A stretch of DNA of 64,000 nucleotides from contig JAIWQS010000079.1 in the NCBI GenBank assembly GCA_029891385.1, forward strand, positions 124,001 to 188,000, read 5' to 3'. Below the pieces are notes generated by a model that ran no database searches, was not told the origin of the DNA, and worked only from the letters and a program-made list of their open reading frames with translations. A program made the translations under genes and the position numbers. The DNA comes from Erythroxylum novogranatense. Taxonomy: Eukaryota > Streptophyta > Magnoliopsida > Malpighiales > Erythroxylaceae. Below are positions 9,598-20,665 of the stretch, one piece after another; position 1 is the stretch's first letter; each line of letters opens with the position of its first letter.

Positions 9598-11676
9598 TGT
9601 TGGATCGGAAAAAGAAAGCATGCTTAGTATGGAGAAACGATAGATTTCAAAACTTTTTAAGAAATCATCTTGCAGCGGAAGCTATATATCCAAATCAACA
9701 TGCTAATCCATACATGATATGGTATAAGGATAATAAAACCAAGAACAAGATAAAAGGAATTACCGACTCCTTCATTCTGACTTTAAATCCTCGCCGCTTA
9801 TCCTCTCCTTCTTATATCCAAATTCTTTGCCTTTGAGTCTTTTCCTTTAGCAATCTATCTTCTTCCTTGTTGTAGTATCCTCAACCAATTAGATTTACCA
9901 CTTGTTCTTCAAGGACAACTAGGTTAACAAAATTCTTTGGTGGGAAAGGAGAAGAAATATTTGGAGGAGATTTTCTTAGAAGAAGAAGAACCAAAATTGA
10001 AACTCTTTCAATTCTTTCACTTAGGAATTTCGGTTATACCTTGCATGAAAGGAGAGAATGTCTAAAACCATGCAAGAACCCTTTCTTGCATCTCAATTCG
10101 AAATATGCATGAATGGAAAGAGTGAGAGGCATCGATGCATCACTTCACATTAATCACTCATCAAATAGCCAATAAATGAGACTTACTTCATTTATCTTTA
10201 AAATGGCTATTTGAAAGACCATAACCTATAATTGAATACCCATTTCGGTTTTGCAAGAAGAAAGAAGGAAGATGGTCCATCTAATGCACATCTTTCATCT
10301 TCAATCTAATGAATGCAAATAGGTTACATGCCAACATTAAAAGCCGACCATTAAACCATTTAATGGTAAGTTCATAACTCCATTTAATAATGATGAACCA
10401 TAATAAAGACCATCTTTATTTAGTATTTTAATGTCAAATGTGTGGTTACATCTAACCTAACACAATTTCTAAATTGCTTCTTCTCCATTTAAAAAAATTG
10501 TTTTAATATAATTAATCTAATCAATTACATTAAACCAAAACAAGCCCATTTCTAAATGAACATATGGGCTTCAATTAACCATTAATTAGTATAAGCCCAT
10601 CATTCAATTATGGACTTCTAAAGCCTCCAAACTACTTCTTACTTAGCTTGATAACCTTCCTTAAAGCCAAGTGGGGAATCTTATTGGACTTTGATAATTC
10701 AAGCTCAATAAGCCCGAAATAATTCAATCTCATTGGAATTAATTCTAGTTTATTAACTAAATGTCATTCCACTAAAGACAATTAGTTGAACTCTTGAATT
10801 ATTAAATATTATGAGAATATGTCCAATTGAAACCCAATTTAGAACCTTATTATAGCCATCCGCACAACAAAGGGTAAAATTACGTTTTGCCTTTATGTTG
10901 GTTTTCCTTCTAGATCTCTCATTTTACTTTATATGGTGATTAACACATAAGATCTCATCTTAGTGTTAAGACTTGATGGGTAGCTAGTCCATCAAACTAC
11001 TGGCGCCGATTTAATCACCAAATCTCCTTAAAACATCTAGAAGAGATGATAACACTATAAACTCTTTGTTTGAGTGAATGTTCACGATACATGTTTCAAT
11101 TAATAATTCCAACATGGAACCTTTGGATTAATACCTGTAAAAATCCATTCGATCATATCAAAATTATAATGAAACACATATGAGTTCACCACTCATCAAG
11201 ATTGTGGTTCATAATAGCGAATGCTTAAGTTGTATGTTTTAAGATTAAATGTAACCCCCTTTATTCTTGAAAACATACTTGATTCAATTCATTTAATAGT
11301 GCCATTATCGATAGTCTACTACTATCATGATATGAAACTCATCATTCCCTTTAAGTAAACTCCTTTACTTATATGGAGATAAATCGCAACACTACGATCT
11401 AAACCATAATCAAGCGACCAACTTGATTATTCAGCTGTGAATCAATTAATTCATATTCTAATAATATACATGTTTCCATACATCTCTATGTATATGTATA
11501 TTACTTACAAATGAATCTTGGTACCTTATGACGAGATATATAATGCTCATACAGATAAAACCAAACTCTTTTGTTTATTAATAATAAATATTTTCATTAC
11601 AAAACTATAAGCGAAGAAGATAAAGTTACATGTAAATACACTTGCTTTCCGGGCACTATATTTACATGCTCCAACA
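9598..11676 (-). repeat. CopB-1 3' LTR
   Basis: This 2079-bp repeat closely matches 20666-22752, with scattered substitutions and 1-5 bp indels. Open frames that run into it (for example 9504-9836) are fusions of CopA integrase codons with LTR sequence and are not genes. Confidence 0.93.
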
Positions 11677-11692
11677 ATCTCCACTTGCCCTA
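11677..11692 (-). other. CopB-1 polypurine tract
   Basis: Minus-strand TAGGGCAAGTGGAGAT lies immediately next to the LTR start TGTTGG. It is the purine primer for plus-strand DNA, in the usual copia form AAGTGG(G)AGAT. Confidence 0.88.
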
Positions 11693-13044
11693 AAGCAAGT
11701 TTGACATATCCTTCATTCCCATCCCTTCTAGGTGACCCTCAGCTCTTTTGAGTCAATGTCTTTAATGAGCGGATCAGCGAGGTTTTGCTCTGTAGGAATC
11801 TTTACCACATCCACTTCTCCACATTGTATTATCTCCTTATGAGATGATACTTTACGCTCAATGTGTTTGGCGACTTTGTGGTTAGGGTTCTTTAGAATTA
11901 GCCTTGCCCACTATTATCACAATAAAGTGTAATGGCTTTTCTACCTGGAACTACCTCAAATCATTAGGAACTTAGGAGCGGTGCTTCCTTTCTTTGCTTC
12001 TGGCGATAACATACTCAACCTCCATAGTCGAATCAAAGCAATACAAGATTGCTTGACACTCCTCCAAACTATGGCTCCACCTCTTAAAGTAAATATAGAA
12101 CGAAGTTGATTTCCTTGAATCAACATCGATTGAAATCAAAATCCATTATAACTTTGTCGGAATAAGATTACTTCGAGTAAACAAGCATTAAGTTCTTAGT
12201 CCTACGAAGATACTTAAATATACACTTAACCATGATCGATGTTCCATTCTGGATTGGACGAATACGCTTACCGGTCCCCATGCGTAGCAGATATCCGGTC
12301 TAGTGCTGCGACATTGCATACATCAAACTACCAGCTGCAGAAGCATATGGAATGTTGCGCGTCGTTCAACCTCCTCTTGGGTTTTAGGTGCTTGTTCCTT
12401 TGAAAGTTTGATTCCATGTCTAGTAGGGTGAAACCCTCTTGGAATCTTGCATAGCGAACTTATTGAGCATATTCTCAATGTAGGTTAGTTGAGACAAAAC
12501 TATCTTCTTGTTCTTACGATCCTTATAAGTTTGATCCTATAATATAAGTAGCCTCTCCCAAATCCTTCATTGAAAGCATTCATTTAGCCATCCCTTAACC
12601 TTGAGATAACATTCCCATCATTCCCAATGAGCGAGAATGTCATCAACATCTGAGGATTAGGAAAGTAACCTTACCTTCTTGTATTCTTTTGTAAACACAA
12701 GGCTCATCTAGGTTTTGTATGAACCCATAGGTTTTGATAGCCTTATCAAACCTAATGTTCCAAGACCTAGATGCTTGCTTAGAATCCATAAATGGACCTT
12801 TGCAACTTACCAAACCTTATGCTCATTACCTAGCTCAATGAATCCTTACGGTTGGGCCATATAAATAATCTCCTCAAGATCTCCATTCAGAAATGCGGTC
12901 TTGACATCCATTTGCCATATTTCATAATCGAAATAGGTTCTTATGGCTAAAGAATCTGATGGACTTAAGCATGGCAGGAGAAAAAGTCTCCTCGTAGTCT
13001 ATACCCTCCTTTTGAGTATAGCCTTTAGCTACCAATCTAGCTTT
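11693..13044 (-). pseudogene. pol: CopB-1 RNase H and C-terminal RT
   Basis: Minus-strand reading, in several frames, gives copia RNase H near 11700-12000 (AITLYCDNS near 11930, then the LADP tail) and the RT thumb and palm between about 12150 and 13044. The catalytic YVDD position at about 12630-12645 reads SDVDD in a broken frame. Frameshifts and stops are dense. The domain is split from its N-terminal half by GypX. Confidence 0.8.
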
Positions 13045-13049
13045 AAAGG

Positions 13050-13822
13050 TGTTGGATCCGTTATCGGAACCCAACTACATCGTAAACGGAAAGCGAAGCA
13101 AGCGGAAGCGAAGGAAGCGGAAATTTGGATCGAAATTTCAAATCGGAAACAAAAGCGGTGTGATCGACTAAACCTACGAATCGGATAACAAATTACGAAT
13201 AACAAAATCGAGGCGAGGCGAAATCAAGTAGAACAGATCCGACATCCAGAAAATCGGCGAGAAATCGCTAATCAGAATCAAATCGAATCATCGAAGCGAA
13301 ACAAATACTCGGAAAGTTTGAATTGGACGAATCGAGATCAAGCCAGAAGATAGCGAAGCGGATCGAATCGGAAAATACAAAGCGGCGGAGACAAACATTT
13401 AGCAAAGTGGATCCGACATCCGAGAACCAAAACGAGAGAAAAACGATCGGATGAACATAATCGCGTTGGAATCCTTACGACATTTCAAATCAGGTATATT
13501 TTTTTTCTTTATTCCTTGTCTTTTCATTCTTAATCACTTTACTCCATTACATATAAAATCATCATTCTTATTCTTTCTATAAATCCTCGAACTCATTTCT
13601 TTAAACCCATTTTGCAAAATTTTGCGAAATGAGTTTGAGGATTTAGAAATAAGAAAAAATGAAAAAAGAAAAATAAAAAAAAAAATGAATTAAAATAATG
13701 AAATTAACATTAAAATATTGATCGGAAATCAACATTTAGTCGAGCGAAGAGTTTATAAGGAATCATGCGTACGTAGGAGGGAATATGTTTAAGTAGTTGG
13801 GTTCCGGTAACGGGATCCAACA
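13050..13822. repeat. Fold-back (inverted-repeat) left end of GypX
   Basis: It starts TGTTGGATCC, with GGAACCCAACTAC, and ends GTAGTTGGGTTCC, with GGGATCCAACA: near-perfect ~30-bp inverted termini. The left arm (13050 to about 13540) is the reverse complement of the tail of the GypX 3' LTR (about 16120-16578). A second hairpin at the centre pairs 13576-13599 with 13626-13647. The right arm is shorter and ends with an 88-bp tail (13735-13822) that recurs at 16579-16667. Confidence 0.8.
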
Positions 13823-14487
13823 TTTATGGATGGTTTGATTAAGGTGATGAGTGATGTTTGATTTGAAGCAAGTGTTAAGGGACATTGAGAGGAGAATTTC
13901 ATGATGAAATTGGAAGAATTGAGCTATGTATGTGTAAGATGAAATAAGAAATACTATTGAATTGATTACTGATCATAGTGATGAGAATGATGATTTATTT
14001 TAGTAGTGTGATAATGAACAAAGAGATTAGAAATTTTTGATGACTTAAGGCTAAATCAATTTTTGAATATGCTTATGTTTTAAAGAAAGAGGAAATGAAT
14101 TCTTGCAATTTTGAGATGAGATTAAGGTTAAGAATTATGTTTGATTTTGGTTTATGATTATGAAGTTGAGATTAGAATTTCTTGGTGAATTGGGAAGAAC
14201 CTAATTGATTGGTTGATTTAGAAGGATTGTGAAAATGGAAATTTAGATTTGACTTACATGATGAATTTAGAGGAATTAATTTCGAATATGCATATGTGAG
14301 ATGAAAATTTTGAAGAATGAGCTAAATTGATAGAGAAATGTGTATAGAAATTCAAAAGATTAAGTGAAATAGTGATTTTGGTCCATATGAAGAGATTGAG
14401 AAAATATTATGAGAAAGAATTAGATCGCCTTTATTATGTTCTTAAGTGTGAATTTAGAGGACGAAATTCTTTTAAGAGGGGGAGAAA
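13823..14487 (+). other. GypX internal region with PPT
   Basis: This 665-bp segment has no recognisable gag or pol domain. Its last part resembles the 3' end of chromovirus-type pol followed by GGACGAAATTCTTTTAAG and the PPT TTTAAGAGGGGGAGAAA at 14471-14487. The same ending occurs, inverted, in GypF. The short frame 14372-14572 runs through the PPT into the LTR and is not a gene. Confidence 0.75.
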
Positions 14488-16667
14488 TGTTGGACCCCGA
14501 TCTTTGAGTAAAAATAAGAAGTTTTCAAAAGTGGATGAGTTGATTGAAATGAAGTTATATAGCAAGAATTAAAAAGAAAAAGTGTGAAAATTTGAAGAAT
14601 TTAGAAAGTTTGACTTTTTGGAGAGAGAATGTTTGACTTTGAGAGTTGACTTTTGTTTGAGGCAAAATTTGATAAAATGATCTACATGAAACTTGTAGAT
14701 TATGTTAAGAGCTTTCTGTAGACATAAAGGTTGCAATTTTTCGATATCGGGAGTGAAAGTTATGATCAATCAAAGTTGGTTTGGAAGTTTGACTTTCGGG
14801 GTAAAAGTTGACTTTTGATCTAGGCCTAATTCAAGAAAATGATCAACGTGAAACTTGTAGCCTCTGTCGAGAGCTTTTACGTGGACATAAAGTTTGCTAT
14901 TTTTCGATGTCGGGATTGAGAGATATGAATTTGGAAGATATGCTTTGTTTTGAAAATGTTATTAAGTATAGATTTGCATGTGCTATACTTGAGGCCACTC
15001 GTCGTATGGATTTAGTCTGAATTGGAGTAAGTGGTATTACTAAAGTTGTAGCTTGTATGTCGATCTTTCCGCGCCATAAAGTTTGTAATTTTTCGATGTC
15101 GGGATTAGGAGTTATGGCGATTAAAATTGGAAGTCGTTTAGGAAAAGCTGTTTTGGACAGAATCTTTAATTGAGGTTTTGACTCCTTTAAAGACCTAATT
15201 TGATTTTAGTACTTCAGGAAGTTGTAGAGCTTCCTTTGATCTTTCTATAGACACCAAATTTGTCAAATTCGAGTTGAATTAAGAGATATGAGTTTTGAAA
15301 AAATTGAGTTATAAGTGGGTAATTAAGGCTTTGAAAATTTTGCTTGAACTCAGAGCCCTTTTGCAATCTTTTGTTATAAATCTTTCGTCCGACATCTGAT
15401 TGATTTGATTAGTGAGCGTTGGATTCCTAAGACAATTACGTTCATTTTATGAAGAATTATGATTTTAGGAGATTATATGAAAAGAGTTTGAGAGAAATAT
15501 TTCAAAGTTGAAAAGTTTGAAACATTAGCCCTTTGGCAAAAGTTTATAAAGAAATGTTTTCTGCTTATTTATCGGTTTATAAATGTGTTATCCACGAGCT
15601 TTGAGCTCACCCCTTTCATCCCCATCTCCGAGGTTTGACGGGAGATCGGATGAAAGAATGTGAAACGTATGTCGAGGCGTCGATTCGACATTTGAATCGT
15701 TGGTTTTGAGAAATTTGGATCTTGTGTATGAATATGTTTATGACTTTAGATAAGTTTGGAAAAATGTATTTGTGTATAAAGTTGAGTTTTGTGAATGGTA
15801 TGTAAAATCGTATATGAAATTATGGATAATCAGGGATATATATGTATGGTGATTTGGGAATTTGATTGAGTTATGAGAGTGGTATGTTGATTTGAGAATT
15901 ATGGAAGTGTTAGGTTTAAATGTGCGTTTACTTTGGTGTTGGATTCGGACGGGAGTGTCCGATAATTTTGAGCTGTGTTTGGGATTATAGAAGTGTTTTG
16001 AACCCTTGCGAGGTTTGGGTTAGGATAAAAGCGTGGCAGAAATTTCGATAAAATCGGGGTTAAAGTGTAATTTGAGATTGGTATGAATTTATATAAGATT
16101 GTGATGACGTTGTATATGATTGAGTAACGAGAAAAGAAATGAGAATAAGATAAGAAAAGAAAAAAAAATTATATCAGATTTTGGAACGTCTTAGGATTCC
16201 CAACGCGATTATGTTTCCTGTTCTTTGCTGATTCACGGATGTCGGAAGGTGTTTTCAGTTTAAACTGATTTGTTTGCTTACTTTGTTTTCTATCCGTATT
16301 CGATTTGCATTCGATTCGATCCCTTTAAGCTTATTAGATTCCGCTTTGTGATTCAGTATTCGATTATTTAAACTTATATTCGATTGGTTTTAAACTTTGT
16401 TATCCGTTTTGTTATCCGTAATCCGAGTTCTCACGTACGATTTGTATTCGCTTCGCATTCGCTTTGCATTTGTTTGAGTGTAAACCGCATTAAGCAACCG
16501 CTTAATTTCGCTTCCGCCGTTTCCGTTTGTTTCGTTTTCCGTTCGCTTATGTAGTTGGGTTCGGTGGAGGATCCAACATTTATAATATCGAGCGAAGAGT
16601 TTATAAGGAATCATAAATGCGTGGGAGGAATATGTTTAAGTAGTTGGGTTCGATGCGGGATCCAACA
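14488..16667 (+). repeat. GypX 3' LTR
   Basis: It starts TGTTGGACCCCGATC right after the PPT. A possible end, GGATCCAACA, is at 16578, but an 89-bp tail (16579-16667) repeats that end and abuts the TSD; the tail also ends the left arm at 13822, so I place the end at 16667. It contains four ~180-bp modules with the word GTTATG or AGATATGA after a CGATATCGG- or TCAAATTCG-like word (about 14640-15300). Confidence 0.75.
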
Positions 16668-16672
16668 AAAGT

Positions 16673-16890
16673 CTCTACCTTTCCTCGATCCCTTTTCCTT
16701 TTGTAGATCCATTTACACCTATGGTTTTAGACACGGTGGTAGATCTGAGGACCCATACTTCATTAGTATCATAGAATCTATTTTCGATTCCATTGCCTTG
16801 AGCCATTTTCTGCATCAACATCATTAATAGCTTTGTGTATGCGTGCAGGATCATTTCTTCTTGATGCGAGATGGCAATTAAGCCTTCTCT
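16673..16890 (-). pseudogene. pol: CopB-1 RT N-terminal part
   Basis: Minus-strand sequence matching the start of copia RT (the stretch before the CKW-type motif), aligned with CopB-2 at 45360-45568. It is cut from the rest of RT by GypX. It contains stops and no intact frame. Confidence 0.75.
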
Positions 16891-18335
16891 AAACCGAGAT
16901 ACCTATCGGTTGTTTCTGACCCTCCCACTACGTCTAGGCACATCTTGATGTTAGGTTGCACTCCGATTCAACTCTTGAATCCATTTCGACATCTTGTTAC
17001 GTCATATCAAAAACAACTCTTGGTTTGGATGAAATTGCTAACTCCTTTAGTACTACTTCACTTCTTCCTTTATGATTTCTCACTGACTCTTCCTCTAAGA
17101 AGTTTGCATTTGTCACACAAATACCTTCCTATCATGAGGATTGTAAAAATAGTACCCTCGAGTTCTCGTGGGATATCCTACAAACAAACATACTTGACCT
17201 TGATTCCATCTTTGTGGATTCGGGCTTTAGAACATGGGCTGGACAGCCCCAGTCCTCAAGTGCCTCAATGAGGCACTCGGCGATCCACAACTCCACAGGT
17301 GTTTTAGGCACCGATTTGGATGGAGCAAAGTTAAGAAGATATGTTATCGTTTGTATGGCATATCCCCGAGCGATTCTGGAAGGCTAGCATAGGACATCAT
17401 TGATCTTACCATTTCAATAGAGTTTTATTTCTCCTCTCTGCTACACCATTACTGTTGAGGTGTGCGAGGTGACAAATGGAAACAATTCCATTGTCAATTA
17501 AATATTCTGGAACTCTCAGGATAAATACTCACCACCTCGATCGATCGAAGTTGTTTTAATGGCTTGCCAAGTTGCTTCTCGACTTCAGCTTTGAATTCTT
17601 TGAACTTTTCAAAGATTCACTCTTTTTATGCATCAAATACAAATAACCATGTCTTGGTAATCATCTATAAAAGTTATGAAATATTCATAACCTCCTCTAG
17701 CTTATACATTCATGGGCCCCACACATCGGTATGTACCATGTCCAATGTGGATTAAAATCTGTTTCCTTTAGAAGGAAATGAGGCTTTTGTCATTTTTCCT
17801 TCAATACAAGATTCAATTGGGTAATGGATCACTATCCAAGCCATAAGGATCCCATCCTTTACTAACTGTCAAGTCTTTTACGATTGATATGATCCATCCT
17901 TAGATGCCACAGATACTTTGAATTAATGCTAGAGATATTGGATTGTCTTGGTTTTATCAATTATGTGGTGTTTAGTGAGCCTTTCATAGGTTACATAAAA
18001 ACAATCCTGTTTAATTATCGCTTCACTAATAAAATCCTTATTCTCATATATTGAAACAACCTTTTCAAAATATAAGGAATAACCAGATTTTATTAGACAA
18101 AAAGCAATCATGTTCCTTACAATCATTGGCATGTAATAAACATCTTCCAAATATAACCTATGACCACTAGAATGTCCAAGATAACTACTCCCTTGATTAC
18201 TGCTGAAACATAGGAACCATCTCGCTATCTTAACTTGGCGGCCTTTAGGAAGTCTTTTCCTTCTTTGGAACCCTGCAAAGAATTACAAACATGGTTAGTG
18301 GCTCACGAATCTAATATCCAAGAAGTAGATAAATC
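16891..18335 (-). pseudogene. pol: CopB-1 protease and integrase
   Basis: On the minus strand the protease active site lies at about 18300-18325: WILDS, then a stop where DSGAT is expected, then ATNHVCNS. The integrase core follows, with VHTDVWGPMNV near 17720, FITFIDDY near 17680 and an EVEKQLGK-like block near 17590. The conserved C-terminal block of the copia integrase reads VCLFVGYP near 17195. Several stops and frame changes break it. Confidence 0.82.
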
Positions 18336-19183
18336 TGCCACATTTCTAGTTCTAACAAACTTGGGAAGCCCATACCTTGTTTGTTTTTAGGGACTCTAGG
18401 TAGTAGGACGAGTTTCTTTTCGATGGTCCATCTCATCACAGTGGAAACACTTTCCTTTGATGTTCTGTTTGACCTTCTTTTCATGGGTTTGGCCTTGACC
18501 CCTATTTGGGCCTTCTTTTCATTGGACCCTTCTTCTTTTCCTTGCCCTTACCGCGGCTTAGAAGAAGAAGCTACATTAGCTTCGGCCCATGAGCCTTAAT
18601 ATTCAATATTTCCTCCGTGCTCGAAGGGTATTCATCAACTCACTCAAGGTGTAATCCTTCTTTGTTGAGCTCATAGTCCAACTTAAGCTGCTGAAAGAAG
18701 AGTTTAAGCTATTGATGATCATAATCATCTGCGTGTCCGCATCCATATCCGCCCCAAGCATCTCAGCCTCGGTGACCGCGAGATTACCTTCATCATGTAA
18801 TCCGTCATCGATTCACGGGTTTTACATGCGAGATTATGAAAGGTTTGGATAGCTTTCACTCTTGCAGACCTAGTCCTCACACCAAACATCTCATGTAGGT
18901 GATGGACCATTGCACTAGCGATTTTCATACAAGCAATTTTCTTTTGCAATATCATTGTGAAGCGAGAATATAACACTTAGTAGTCTTGTCGACGATTACG
19001 CAATGCTCATGTTGTTGGACTTGCTCGAGTTGCATCTCCACTTAGAGGTGTAGGCTCATTTTCGGTTAACACCCGTGAAATACGTTCATATTGAAGAACA
19101 ATGTCAAGGTTCGTCTCCATTCATTAAACTTGTCTCCATTTTCCAATTTGTTATTAGTCGAGAAGCGGGGTGAGTGGATTCAT
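18336..19183 (-). pseudogene. gag: CopB-1 gag remnant
   Basis: The probable ATG is at 19183 (minus), as in CopB-2 (62218). The best block is 18976-18725, with EMFGVRTRSARVKAIQTFHN, typical of copia UBN2 Gag. A degenerate CCHC knuckle lies at about 18415-18470 (CFHCDEMDHRK; the Gly is lost). Stops occur near the N-terminus. CopB-2 preserves the same protein better. Confidence 0.82.
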
Positions 19184-20650
19184 TTGTGGTTGATTATGTC
19201 TGAAAATATAAATTATTAAAACATGAGCATACTAGTCAACAATTTATGGAACTTTGTATAAAATCATGATGCATGTATGCATGATGATAGATTTAACAAA
19301 ACTTAAAAATTAAAACATTATCTGACGGTTATTTTCTTATCTATAACGGACTAAGTGACGGTGGGCCATCTTATCTATTAAAAGAAAAAGCGGGACCCTC
19401 CCACTCAAGAAACTACCAAGCATCTCATGCTCAATTTTTAAGAAGCGTCTTAATTTGGTCCATACTTTTACCAACATGAGCTACGGTGGGCGGTTTATTG
19501 ATAAAAATGTTGAGTGTATAACCATTTGATTCATTCACTAAAGATACCTACAAATCATGCCTCGGTGGGAGGTCACATTTGCTATCATTAAGTGGACTTA
19601 TCCTTAAGAGACCCAAACCATGTAAGATCTAGGATCCATGCCCTTGATGGGAGTAACACTTCACCACATGGAAGCAGGCCATCATTTGGAGACAAGTGGA
19701 CTCTCACAGGAGCATCCTCTCCCACTCAATCTTTTGGGCTTTAAGTTTTAAATACCATCTTGTCTAGATGCAATTTATTATCCATCCTATATTGTTTCAT
19801 TACATATCTCATACATAATGAATGCATGGCAAGGCCTAGGGTTGGCAATTTTCTAAATGACATGCAATCACATAATATCACATATTACAAGCATTCATTT
19901 CTCCATTCATCATATGAACTAATAAAGCCACTTTTGATTGTCCATCCTAGAAACATAAAATAATTACAAGCCTTTTAGGCCCAAAATATGCTTCTTCATC
20001 TTGGATCTTAACGAACTCTTCGCTAACATGATCCGCCCATTCGGTAAACAAAATGTAATGGCATTTATGAAATTAGAATTTTGTCATTTTAAAATAAAAT
20101 TCTAGCACTAGATTTTTAGAAAACCAAATATTTGTTTTGACAAAAAATCCCAGCACTTGTTTTATTAAAACCGAAACTCATTTCATGAAAATTAAAACAG
20201 CACTTAGTATTTTAGCAAAACCGAAATTGGATTCTTTGAAACAAAAAACCAGCACTTGTTTTCCAATCATAACTGAAATATGATTCATTCAAACAAAAAT
20301 TCCAGCAACTTAGTTTTCACAAAACTTATGCCAAAACACAAAGGATACAAGAAAATTTTACCTTTCCATTTCTTCAATCCATGGCTGCTCCTTCTTCATC
20401 ATTACATCAATTTGTACATTACAAAATCAAATAAAATAGAAAAAAGAAACCAAGGAGGAAACATGGTGATGATAGACCACCTCCTTGTTACAACCAAATA
20501 AAGAAATCTTACAAGATAAAATTTAACTATAGACAACCAAAAGAGCAACATACACCATATATATTTCTATCACATAAAAATATGCAGTATACATAAAAAA
20601 ATTTCCAACCCATGCATCCACCATATAGGAACCGAAATCATGCATGAAAA
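19184..20650 (-). other. CopB-1 untranslated leader
   Basis: Non-coding stretch between PBS and gag on the minus strand. Near the PBS (20100-20300) a CAGCACTTG-like word recurs five times about 50-60 bp apart. GGTGGG-containing repeats occur at about 19350, 19486 and 19565. No conserved ORF. Confidence 0.75.
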
Positions 20651-20665
20651 CCGCTCGATACCAAT
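20651..20665 (-). other. CopB-1 primer-binding site (altered)
   Basis: Minus-strand ATTGGTATCGAGCGG directly follows the LTR. The canonical tRNA-Met complement is TGGTATCAGAGC; here CAGAG reads CGAG. The identical change is found in CopA-2. Confidence 0.8.

Larger units (their letters stand above)
13050..16667 (+). mobile_element. GypX, rearranged non-autonomous Ty3/gypsy element
   Basis: The insert lies in CopB-1 RT; the CopB-2 RT shows the uninterrupted sequence at about 45335. The TSD is AAAGG (13045-13049) versus AAAGT (16668-16672), one mismatch. The right part is orthodox: a ~665-bp non-coding internal region, a PPT at 14472-14487, and a 3' LTR starting TGTTGGACCCCGATC. The left part is not a normal 5' LTR but a fold-back structure (13050-13822), and no PBS follows it. 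There is no complete gag or pol. Confidence 0.75.

Noticed and set aside
9504..9836. 110-codon ORF spanning 9598
   Set aside because: Crosses the CopA-1/CopB-1 junction; first part is an off-frame integrase shadow and the rest is LTR.
16555..17271. Plus-strand ORFs of 90 and 108 codons
   Set aside because: Antisense to CopB-1 RT and integrase remnants.
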